Shown in pieces: positions 6,670 to 13,506 of a stretch of DNA of 39,964 nt. The stretch's first letter is position 1. Every line of letters starts with the position of its first letter. This DNA comes from DATBGS01 sp036557885 (GTDB lineage Bacteria > Chloroflexota > Ktedonobacteria > Ktedonobacterales > DATBGS01): NCBI GenBank assembly GCA_036557885.1, contig DATBGS010000034.1, forward strand, positions 1-39,964, read 5' to 3'. Both the position numbers and the translations under genes were made by a program. The notes below the pieces were generated by a model, which saw nothing but the letters and a program-made list of their open reading frames with translations, was not told the origin of the DNA and ran no database searches.

Positions 6670-8442
6670 CAGCGTGTTGAAAAATACCTCTTGAAAAGAT
6701 GCCTGTCTGGTGATAGGCTAGGGAGCAATCTTCGCCTCTGGAGGGTGCTGCCATGATGGGCACCAAAGTGCGAGAGTTTGCTCCTCTTGTCGCCGTCTCG
6801 TTGGAAGCGCTGGTTCCCCAGGATCACTTCTATCGCCATCTGCAACGCACGCTCGATCTGTCGTTTGTCCGGGAGTTGGTCCAGGTAACCTATGCACCAA
6901 GCGGACGACCATAGGTGGACCCGGAGGTTTTTTTTCGCCTCCAGTTGGTAATGTTTTTTGAAGGGATTCGCTCCGAACGGCTCCTCATGCGCCACGCGGC
7001 TGATCGCTTGAGCGTCAGATGGTATGTCGGGTACGATCTGGACGAACCCTTGCCCGATCACTCCAGCCTGACGCGCATCCGCACCCGCTACGGCCTGGCA
7101 GTATTTCGCCGCTTCTTCGAGGCGATTGTGGAACAATGTATTCAGGCTAAGCTCGTCTGGGGACGCGAACTCTACTTTGATGCGACCAAAGTCAACGCCA
7201 ATGCGGATCTAGATTCCCTCGTGCCCCGCTTTGCTGTGGAAGCACGCGAGGCGCTCAAGACTCATTTGGCCGAACTCTTTGCGGATACCCAGGCGCCAGC
7301 AGAAGAGGGAATGCCTGAACCAGCCAGCGACACAGGAACGGCGCCACCTGAGGCTGATGCTGCAGCAGCGGTGCCCCCAGAAGTACCGACCTCTTTGCCT
7401 ATCTCCCTTCCGGCAGCGGTGGCAGAGGAACTTGCGGAGGCCAATGCCGCTCGCCATGACTGGATCGCCCAGGAAGGGCGCCAACAACGCGAGGTGCGTG
7501 GCTACTATCAGCGGGTGGCCGATGTCCGCATCAGCACCACCGACCCCGATGCCACGCCGATGCGCATCAAGGGTGGGGGCACCCATCTGGGCTACCAAGT
7601 GCATTATGTCGTGGACGGCGGCAAACGACGCATTATTCTGGGGGTACTGGTGGCGCCAGGGGAGGTGATGGAGAACCAACCGATGCTTGACCTCCTCTGG
7701 CGGGTCCGCTTCCGCTGGAAGTTGCATCCTCGCCAGGTGACAGGGGACACCGCCTATGGCACCATCGAAAACATCACTGCCATTGAGCAGGCAGATATAC
7801 GAGCGTACGTGCCGTTGACCAATTGGGAAGAACACCGCGACTATTTTGGCCCAAGCAAGTTCACCTATGATGCCGAACACGACACCTATACTTGCCCTAA
7901 CGGGCAGACGCTGCATCGCTGCCGCACCAGTTATGTTCAGCAGGTGCGCGAGTATCGCACCTGGTCCCACATCTGCAATGTGTGCCCGCTCAAGGCCCAG
8001 TGTGGCCCTAGCGAACAAGGGAAGCGCATTCACCGCCATCTTGCCGAGGAATATCTCGATCGGGTGCGAGCCTACCATCAGACTGCTGCCTACCAGAAGG
8101 CGTATCGCAAGCGGCAGGTGTGGGTCGAACCACTCTTCGCCGAGGCTAAAGACTGGCATGGGATGCGGCGCTTCCGACTCCGACGGCTCTGGCGGGTGAA
8201 CTGTGAAGCGCTTTTGATTGCCTCAGGGCAGAATCTCAAGCGGCTGCTCAGTAAACGGGGCTGGGGACGACGCCCGCTCCCCAGCGGGACAGCTCTCCAG
8301 TTCGCTGGTCTCGTTTTGCTTTTTGGGTGTCGTGCATGCGAACAGCCATTTCAACAGTGTCAACTAGGCAGAAGCTTGATGACGGTGCAAGGCTGCTGAC
8401 AAATGGTCAGTAATTGCCAGGCAAACTTTTTTCAACACGCTG
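6670..8442 (+). mobile_element. IS1182-family insertion sequence, inside repeat copy 1
   Basis: Ends are perfect 15-base inverted repeats (CAGCGTGTTGAAAAA at 6670-6684 and its complement at 8428-8442) flanked by CTAG. It carries one transposase gene with an in-frame amber codon. It is unrelated in its ends to the IS1182-type element at 2519. Excising it, leaving one CTAG, reconstructs a repeat copy that aligns with the other two, so the insertion is later than the repeat. Confidence 0.9.
6753..8399 (+). pseudogene. IS1182-family transposase with internal amber (TAG) codon
   Basis: The gene starts ATGATG at 6753 after CTCTGGAGGGTGCTGCC, a strong ribosome binding site. It reads 53 codons of normal IS1182 N-terminus (PLVAVSLEALVPQDHFYRHL) to TYAPSGRP, then meets TAG at 6912-6914. 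The same frame continues from GTG 6915 to 8399 with VDPEVFFRLQLVMFFEGIRS, the usual sequence after G-R-P-[S/P]. A single TCG-to-TAG change explains this. Downstream, Asp in ELYFDATKVNANA, Asp in GDTAYGTIEN, the CNVCPLKAQC cluster and Glu in VWVEPLFAEAKDWHG are intact. Restart at GTG 6915 would lack the N-terminal domain, so the copy is probably inactive without suppression. Confidence 0.85.
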
Positions 8443-8446
8443 CTAG
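8443..8446. repeat. CTAG flank of IS1182-family element (right)
   Basis: Second CTAG, adjoining the right inverted repeat; see the left flank at 6666-6669. Confidence 0.7.
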
Positions 8447-8496
8447 GTTTAAGCAAGCGATCGTAAATGAACCGATGGGAGTCGGATTCGCTGTCG
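8447..8496 (+). repeat. Repeat element copy 1, right part (unit 3)
   Basis: Contains AAGCAAGCGA and, at 8470-8496, AACCGATGGGAGTCGGATTC followed by GCTGTCGC. Copy 2 has the same block at 9533-9563. After 8496 the sequence departs from copy 2: no helix-turn-helix frame follows, and a CCCGTAATGTGCGGAAA motif begins instead. Copy 1 is therefore truncated on the right. Confidence 0.7.
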
Positions 8497-8713
8497 CCCG
8501 TAATGTGCGGAAACTACATCCAGACCGCTGAGTACTGGCGCCATCAAATACCGCCCGACCCCTTCCCTGAAGCGCCTCATCGCTTATCCTGGCTAGGCTC
8601 TCTTTCTTGTAAAGTGCAAAAGGACGGCGGCGCGAAAAAGACGCCAAGAGGGCGAGTGGGTAGCTCAGCAGAATCTGGACGAAGAGGAAGGCAGAATTGC
8701 CCACCGGGAAGTG
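8497..8713. other. Short gene-free spacer between repeat copies 1 and 2
   Basis: No gene is supported. It starts with the third copy of the CCCGTANTGTGCGNAAA motif and otherwise shows nothing recognisable. A tRNA-like GGGTAGCTCAGCAG at about 8658-8671 has no matching arms around it. Confidence 0.5.
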
Positions 8714-8722
8714 CTCCCTCGG

Positions 8723-9387
8723 ATAGGGTAGGAGGCCAGCGAGGTGCTGGTACTGTAACCAGCCCTTTTCTGACCTCCCCCCTCCGAACCGGACGTGCCC
8801 GTTTCCGTAGCATCCGGCTCTCCAGTCAGGACCATTTTTCAGGTTCAGCATCTCTGCATTCCGCAAGCTTCCCTGTTCCGCTGGTTCCGACCTGACCCCC
8901 TTCGCCATGTACTGGCTTACTGCTTCACCAGCGCGGACTACTATGGGGTCTCTGTAACCCTGAGACTCGCGTCTTGTAGGCCATCCCGCATTTGCGGCGA
9001 GTAGACGTTCAGCACGGGTAGGTGTCCTCTGGTCCTTTCACGGGTTCATTACCCGCCGTTCACCGCTCTCGAGCTTTCCCAGGCTGGTCACTGCGCCTGG
9101 GTGGGGACTCCCTTCGGTTCCAAGGGAGTCTTAACGGTGATACCGCGCCAGGTAGGCTGCGGCAGGCCACCCCTTCTGCCACGTGGACTCGGATTCAGCG
9201 AATCAGCTTCACCCTGCGTGCAGGACTTGCAGGTCGTCGCCTTACCTACCTTCAGGCGTACCCACTTTAGCAGCAGGCTCTTGTCCCTTTTAGGTTTCCC
9301 CTCCAGGTAAGCTGTTGTCCTAGAAAGCCTTGCTCTCTGCTTTCTCCTCTCTGGGAGAGGTATCTACTAGACGCCGAAGCGGCGCAC
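8723..9387 (-). mobile_element. ORF-less group II intron (bacterial class C-like)
   Basis: On the minus strand the 665-base segment begins GTGCGCC (9387 downward) and ends CTACCCTAT (down to 8723), fitting 5' GUGYG and 3' AY. Domain V is at 8820-8786: GAGCCGGA pairs with TCCGGTTC around a GGAAA-capped stem. Domain VI follows, with GAGGTCAG pairing with CTGGCCTC. The middle has domain I-like sequence (GAACGTCTACTCGCCGCAAA). Removing exactly 8723-9387 joins CTCGG to AACCGAAGGGG. This restores the GGAACCGAAGGGGTCGAATC block of the empty repeat copy at 21398, which confirms both ends. No reverse transcriptase/maturase frame is inside, so mobility and possibly splicing need a maturase encoded elsewhere. 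Confidence 0.88.
8786..8820 (-). ncRNA. Group II intron domain V
   Basis: A 35-base catalytic hairpin: outer stem GAGCCGGA/TCCGGTTC, inner stem TGC.../...GCA with a GGAAA-containing loop. It lies 63 bases before the intron 3' end, a normal distance with domain VI between. Confidence 0.85.
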
Positions 9388-9850
9388 AACCGAAGGGGTC
9401 GAATCCGCGATCTTACGCCACGTCAGGTGGCATCTGGGCTCAGGCTCTGTAAAGGGGACAACAGAGCAAGGTGGTCGAATCCGCGATCACTGTTGGGGCC
9501 GCTTGGGGATTGGTCTGAAAGCAAGCGAGACGGAACCGACGGGAGTCGGATTCGCTGTCGCCCCTGAGGTGGGTGGCTTTGGCGAAACTTCTTCTTTCAC
9601 CAGTCGAGAGTATACCACCCAAACACCCACATGTGAATCCGCCTCCTCCCCACTTCAAGGTACCACGTTCGGAGTGGCCGCGTGTGGTACAGCGGGTCGC
9701 ACAGGGCGAATCGTTGCGGCAGGTAGCACGCAGCTACCGGGTGTCGTATGAGGCCATTCGCAGGATACTGGCGGCAGCGCGGCGGAGCCACGCACACGAT
9801 GATGAAGAGGAGCCTTTGGGATAATGGAGGTCAGTACGAACGCCCAGCAA
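9388..9850 (+). repeat. Repeat element copy 2 (with 8714-8722 across the intron)
   Basis: Unit 1: AACCGAAGGGGTCGAATCCG (9388 on). Hairpin GCTCTGT (9444-9450)/ACAGAGC (9461-9467) with loop AAAGGGGACA. Unit 2: GGTCGAATCCGCGATC (9473-9488), then TGGGGCCGCTTGGGG. Unit 3: GACGGAACCGACGGGAGTCG (9529-9548), then GATTCGCTGTCGCC. A helix-turn-helix reading frame (9573-9824) follows, and weak similarity to copy 3 extends to ACGCCCAGCA (about 9850). Copies 2 and 3 align over about 450 bases with few gaps before the coding part. Confidence 0.8.
9573..9824 (+). CDS. Small helix-turn-helix protein of the repeat element
   Basis: An 83-residue frame from GTG 9573 (a later GTG at 9633 is also possible). The first half is proline-rich (VNPPPPHFKVPRSEWP). 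The second half is a helix-turn-helix like those of resolvases and sigma-4-type domains: RVAQGESLRQVARSYRVSYE followed by AIRRILAAARR. A closely similar frame, with EWPLVLRRVAQGDSLRQIAR and SYEAVRRVL, lies at the same place in copy 3. Conservation at protein level between diverged copies suggests it was a real gene. It is too short to be a recombinase; a DNA-binding accessory protein is an inference. No clear ribosome binding site. Confidence 0.55.
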   Translation: MALAKLLLSPVESIPPKHPHVNPPPPHFKVPRSEWPRVVQRVAQGESLRQVARSYRVSYEAIRRILAAARRSHAHDDEEEPLG

Positions 9851-10128
9851 CACGAGTTGTATGAGTGGCTGGGTCCAAATCCCTCTTGATTTCAGACCCC
9901 TCTGCAAGCAGGGAAAGCCGAGAAGAAGGTGGTCACAGCACTCTTTTCTCAGCAAGGAGCGAAAGTAGCCACTATGCTAGTGCTGCATTGGGATCTGTCG
10001 CATGTACGTTCTACGGGTGCCCGATGATCCCACGATGACCAGGAGGTCAAGGAAATCAAGTAGGAGGACAACAAGACTCAGAGGTAAATCGGTCCTTTCG
10101 AGTGACAGCAAGCGCTCCATGTGTTGCT
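9851..10128. other. Gene-free stretch after repeat copy 2
   Basis: No coding frame with recognisable content on either strand and no clear repeat apart from the terminal hairpin reported separately. It separates the accessory region from the copper/thiol gene group. Confidence 0.5.
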
Positions 10129-10155
10129 AGCAGGTTCTCTGATCAGAGACCTGCT
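10129..10155 (-). terminator. Hairpin 3' of the MauE-like gene, possible terminator
   Basis: AGCAGGT and ACCTGCT enclose CTCTGATCAGAG, giving a 13-base-pair stem with one bulged base. It lies 30 bases past the stop of the minus-strand gene ending at 10185. No T run follows on the minus strand, so it may act as a 3' stabilising hairpin rather than an intrinsic terminator. Confidence 0.5.
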
Positions 10156-10184
10156 GTATCATGGCTTCTGCTGAAGCGGCTGTA

Positions 10185-10820
10185 CTATGAGGAAGTTTCC
10201 TGGCAAAGCACTTTGCGCGTACGCTTGCGGCGGAAGGCATCAATGGACCAGATGCTGGGCACAATCATCAGATGCACGCAAAGCGCCAGCCAAAGCACAT
10301 CGCGGGCGATGCTCCCCGCGCTCACTGTTTCGCGCAAGACGCCCACCCCCAGGGCGTTGCCAAAGCAGCCGCAGTCAAGGGTCAGCCCGTGCACGAGTGC
10401 CCAGGCCATTGCGCCGATAAAGACGAGAAGCAGCACGCCAGTGGCTGCGGCAGCCCAGCGCTGGGCCAGGCCGATCAAGAGATAGGCAGCCAACAGGATT
10501 TCTATCAGGGGCAGCGCCACTGCCAGTGGCTGAACCAGCGCTGCTGGCATGAGCTGATAGGCGCTGATCTCTGCCGCAAAGCGGTGCGTATCCAGCGCTT
10601 TGCCGATCCCAGCCAGCAGGAAGACTCCTCCAACCACCGCGCGCGAGAGCAGCGTGGGATAGGGGCCGCGCAGGAAGCCCCAGACCACCCGCCAGGCAGG
10701 GCGCGGGGCGGCTGCTGGTGGGGCACTGGATACCTCTTGGGCCGCCCCCTGGGAGCTTTGTACGCGCCGGGCGCTGTTACTGGTTGAGCGCCTGGGTGAT
10801 TTGCTGCTGGAGACTGGCAT
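10185..10820 (-). CDS. MauE/DoxX-like membrane protein
   Basis: An integral membrane protein with about four hydrophobic segments: SRAVVGGVFLLAGIGKALD, LVQPLAVALPLIEILLAAYL, AAATGVLLLVFIGAMAWAL, ARDVLWLALCVHLMIVPS. The Cys pair in LTLDCGCFGNALG is the hallmark of the MauE/DoxX-type proteins that work with thioredoxin-like proteins. The start is uncertain: ATG 10820 overlaps the upstream TlpA-like gene by 44 bases, while GTG 10688 would give a shorter, more typical N-terminus. Placed after a TlpA-like protein, it probably passes electrons or thiols across the membrane for disulphide or copper-site assembly (inference). Confidence 0.75.
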   Translation of the reverse strand: MPVSSSKSPRRSTSNSARRVQSSQGAAQEVSSAPPAAAPRPAWRVVWGFLRGPYPTLLSRAVVGGVFLLAGIGKALDTHRFAAEISAYQLMPAALVQPLAVALPLIEILLAAYLLIGLAQRWAAAATGVLLLVFIGAMAWALVHGLTLDCGCFGNALGVGVLRETVSAGSIARDVLWLALCVHLMIVPSIWSIDAFRRKRTRKVLCQETSS

Positions 10821-11589
10821 AGTTGATCTCTCCGTCGCCTGCATAGGTGATGACACCCTGCGCGTTGATGACATAGATGGTTGGAAATGCCTGAACATGA
10901 TAGTCGTTGGCGGCATTGAGGCTCGGGTCGAAGAGCGCCGGGTAGTTCAGGCCATAGGTAGTGGAAAACCATTGGATATCGCTCATGGAGATCGGCGTCT
11001 GATCGCCCGATTCGTAATTGCGCCCATAGGGTGAAGCGCTCACGCTGAGTACCTGGACGCCCTGGCTGGCGTCATTTTGCTGAATTTGCTTGAGCGTGGC
11101 AGTTTCGTCCTGGCAATGTGGGCACCAGGGAGCAAAGAGTTCCAGGACAACAACCTTGCCTTGATATTGCGAGAGGCTATAGGTGTTTCCATCGGCGGCC
11201 TTGAGCGAGTTGATGGCCGGGGCAGTCGTCCCTGATGTCAGCAGCGCTTGCGAGGAGCCGGATGGCGTGGTCCCGCTGGAGCGGGTAGAGATCACAGCAA
11301 AAACAATAATCCCAACTAGCAACACGCCGGTCACGAGCGCGAGCCAGCTCCCCCCGGAGAGATGGGTGAGCCGCTGCCCCAGCGACTGCCGACGTCGCGG
11401 GATTGCATGCTGTCTCTGCGCCGCGGGCTGCTGTTCAGGCAGGCGCTCGCTCTGGCGCGCGTTCGTTTTGGTATGGGCCGACGCTGCCCGGTTTGGAGCA
11501 GTTTTGGGATGGGTAGCTGCTACTTTTGGTTGCTTGCTCGTGCTGCTGGCCCGCCGTTTGGCTGAGCCTGGAGGTGTTTTCGTCTTCAT
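10777..11589 (-). CDS. Membrane-anchored thioredoxin-like (TlpA/ResA-type) protein
   Basis: A 270-residue protein with a basic, low-complexity cytoplasmic N-terminus (about residues 1-75), one membrane segment (WLALVTGVLLVGIIVFAVIS), a Ser/Thr linker, and a thioredoxin fold. The redox site is WCPHC within LELFAPWCPHCQDETATLKQ. The cis-proline region is QAFPTIYVINAQG. TlpA/ResA-type proteins reduce disulphides outside the membrane, for example in Sco, CcoG or cytochrome c maturation. Here it sits between CopC-like genes and a MauE-like gene, so a role in copper-centre or disulphide handling fits. The N-terminal extension is unusually long and basic. Confidence 0.88.
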   Translation of the reverse strand: MKTKTPPGSAKRRASSTSKQPKVAATHPKTAPNRAASAHTKTNARQSERLPEQQPAAQRQHAIPRRRQSLGQRLTHLSGGSWLALVTGVLLVGIIVFAVISTRSSGTTPSGSSQALLTSGTTAPAINSLKAADGNTYSLSQYQGKVVVLELFAPWCPHCQDETATLKQIQQNDASQGVQVLSVSASPYGRNYESGDQTPISMSDIQWFSTTYGLNYPALFDPSLNAANDYHVQAFPTIYVINAQGVITYAGDGEINYASLQQQITQALNQ

Positions 11590-11725
11590 AAAAGTGTCCA
11601 GTTGTTATGTTAGTGCTGCTTGATACAGCGTTTGTACATCTCGTGCGGAGGAGGCGCATTATCTTCTTACTAGTTTTACGCATCCCCGTGAAATTTGTTC
11701 ATGAGAGTTTTCTTAAAAGGGCGCA
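11590..11725. other. Short intergenic gap
   Basis: No gene and no strong hairpin. It lies between the short CopC-like gene and the TlpA-like gene and could hold a promoter for the latter, but none is clear. Confidence 0.3.
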
Positions 11726-12016
11726 CTAAACAGGAAGGTTGCGCTGTTTAACCGCTACCTTGCTTAGTGCAGGATTGACCTCTTCGGTAAACCTAAGCCA
11801 CGCTTTCGCTTGCACCTGGCTCTGGTCAAGAATGGCATCTCGCGCCGCGTCTGCGCGGTCCAGCAGGGCATGTGCCGCGGCCACGCCGGTCATCAACAGC
11901 AGCAGAGTCATGGCACACAGAGAGGCGACCAGCATGCGAGCGCTATGACGAAGGCGTTGCCTGATGGCGTTGCTGGCAGGCAGAGTCTCTATGATGTTCT
12001 GTTGCGCGTGCTTCAT
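11726..12016 (-). CDS. Short CopC-like periplasmic protein, probably truncated
   Basis: A 96-residue product from ATG 12016 (GGAGTGTTCA precedes it). The hydrophobic signal segment is MLVASLCAMTLLLLMTGVAA, followed by AHALLDRADAARDAILDQSQ, which matches the CopC start. The His after the cleavage site is the N-terminal copper ligand in CopC proteins. The CopC beta-sandwich normally runs about 95 residues after cleavage. Here it stops after FTEEVNPALSKVAVKQRNLPV, about half of that, so the second half and its ligands are missing. It may be a degraded duplicate of the gene at 12625. Confidence 0.65.
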   Translation of the reverse strand: MKHAQQNIIETLPASNAIRQRLRHSARMLVASLCAMTLLLLMTGVAAAHALLDRADAARDAILDQSQVQAKAWLRFTEEVNPALSKVAVKQRNLPV

Positions 12017-12129
12017 TGAACACTCCAGCACCTTGCATCTCCCAATAGCAAGCGTACTGCTTTCCTGAGGATATGCTGCTTCTTGCTCTCAGACTCCCTG
12101 GTTTTCAATACTTGTTCTTCTGTAGCCAG

Positions 12130-12576
12130 CTACAAGTGTAGAGTGGGTTGCGCCATGTCTTGCACCCAGAAGCTGAGTTGTTGGCTGGCTTTCTCATATT
12201 GGGGCGCCTGAGCTTCCAGCCGCACCCACCAGGGGCCAGGCATGGTGAACGAAAGGCGCAGGGTATAGAGCCCTCGGCCCATACGCCGCGCGATGAAATG
12301 CAGTTGCCCCATGTCCATGGTGGTCATATTGGCGGCGGTTTGGAGATCAGCGTTCTCTACCAGGCGTCCATCTGCGTCCGTCAACTGTACCCAGAGGGTC
12401 GGCGGACTGGCGAGAGAGACAGTGTTGCCAGGAGGTGTGGCAGGCTCACGATAGATTAGCACGTGCAGCGCGCCTGCCGACTGGCGGAAAGGAGCAAGCG
12501 GCAGCAGCGGCAGCAGCAAGGCAAGCAGCACAGCGCAGCCAAATAGGACCCAGAAGCGCCGACGGAGGTGCACCAC
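12130..12576 (-). CDS. YtkA/FixH-like membrane-anchored protein
   Basis: A 148-residue protein with one N-terminal membrane segment (FWVLFGCAVLLALLLPLLPL) and an extracytoplasmic beta domain. The domain resembles YtkA/FixH-like folds: LWVQLTDADGRLVENADL, then MTTMDMG and GRGLYTLRLSFTMPGPWWV. The Met-rich MTTMDM stretch could bind Cu(I). Start GTG 12576 follows AGGAGG. It lies between two CopC-like genes, which supports a copper-delivery or oxidase-assembly role (inference). Confidence 0.75.
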   Translation of the reverse strand: MVHLRRRFWVLFGCAVLLALLLPLLPLAPFRQSAGALHVLIYREPATPPGNTVSLASPPTLWVQLTDADGRLVENADLQTAANMTTMDMGQLHFIARRMGRGLYTLRLSFTMPGPWWVRLEAQAPQYEKASQQLSFWVQDMAQPTLHL

Positions 12577-12624
12577 CGTTCCTCCTTTCCCATGAAGCGA
12601 GATTTGCTTCTCCAGCCTGAGATG

Positions 12625-13296
12625 TCAGGGCGTTTGGATGGTTGTGGCATCAGACGCGCTTGGCGTGCCAGTTGGCCCTCCGCCATTGCCTGAACCCGTG
12701 TTGCGCCGTCCCGCCAATACCAGTGTTGCCCCGGCACCCAGGAGCAGCGCCACGATACCGAACAGGATGGTCACCCAGACGGGCGTGCCAGAGGAGGTGG
12801 AGGTAGTCGTCGTTGTGGTTGGCGTGGAAGCAGCGCTGCTGGTCCCCAAAACGTTGCCTTTGCCGACCCCAAAGAAGAACACGCCAGAGTCGGGGTCGCC
12901 ATCATCAGCAGAGACGGTGTGCCAGGCGACGGCATAAATGCCATCCCCATCGCCCTGCATAGTGATGGTCATAGATTTGGGGTCGGAGAGCGGGTACTGC
13001 GTGCCGTTGTCGGGGCTGACCTGCTTGGCTTCTTCGTCAAAGCTGCTGAGGTCTTTGGAATCGGTCATGTGATAGACGGCCAGGTTGCTCTGTTTGGGGT
13101 CAATATTCTCTTTAAAGAAAACGGCGACCTGGGTAGGCGCAGTGGCGAGCACTGCGCCGGCTGCTGGCGTCGAATGATCATAAGCGGCATGCGCGGAAGC
13201 GACCCCGGCCAGAGCAAAACCCATAATCAGCGACATGCTCGCTGCAAGCATGGCTGCAAGCCAAAGGCGGCGCGCACTTCGTGAAATATGTTTCAT
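12625..13296 (-). CDS. copC: CopC-domain copper-binding protein with C-terminal membrane anchor
   Basis: From ATG 13296 (GGGAGAAG upstream) the 223-residue protein has a signal peptide ending ...GVASAHA, giving the N-terminal His copper ligand of CopC. A full CopC beta-sandwich follows (STPAAGAVLATAPTQVAVFF ... IYAVAWHTVSADDGDPDSGV). After it come a Thr/Ser-rich linker and one membrane segment (VTILFGIVALLLGAGATLVL). CopC proteins carry copper in the periplasm or cell wall, often handing it to CopD or to oxidase assembly. First gene of a minus-strand group with 12130, 11726, 10777 and 10185. The symbol is a family-level assignment. Confidence 0.88.
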   Translation of the reverse strand: MKHISRSARRLWLAAMLAASMSLIMGFALAGVASAHAAYDHSTPAAGAVLATAPTQVAVFFKENIDPKQSNLAVYHMTDSKDLSSFDEEAKQVSPDNGTQYPLSDPKSMTITMQGDGDGIYAVAWHTVSADDGDPDSGVFFFGVGKGNVLGTSSAASTPTTTTTTSTSSGTPVWVTILFGIVALLLGAGATLVLAGRRNTGSGNGGGPTGTPSASDATTIQTP

Positions 13297-13403
13297 AAGC
13301 ACTTCTCCCTTGTGGTAATTCGATGAGTATGCCCGGCGATTCGGCTGAAGACATACCGCAAGATTACTCTAAGGGTTTCCGATTGCTGCCCCAATGACTG
13401 AAG

Positions 13404-13419
13404 GTAACCTTGAGGTTAC
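13404..13419. promoter_or_regulatory. Candidate operator, short perfect palindrome
   Basis: GTAACCTTGAGGTTAC: 7-base arms around TG, about 110 bases upstream of the copC start and between it and the response-regulator gene. The core resembles MerR-family (SoxR/CueR-like) half sites. No MerR gene is in this window, so the binding protein is unknown. Confidence 0.35.
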
Positions 13420-13506
13420 AGACATACTTCCAGAGCTACTATAGGGGTTTCCTCTGGGCAGATGGAATGGGATAGCTCCCTATTTTTTCTTAAAATGGTC
13501 CTTATT

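Noticed and set aside
8655..8680. tRNA-like GGGTAGCTCAGCAG
   Set aside because: No acceptor, anticodon or T arm can be paired around it.
8467..8895. Open frames across 8467-9310
   Set aside because: They lie in the group II intron and the repeat flank and have no homology-like motifs.
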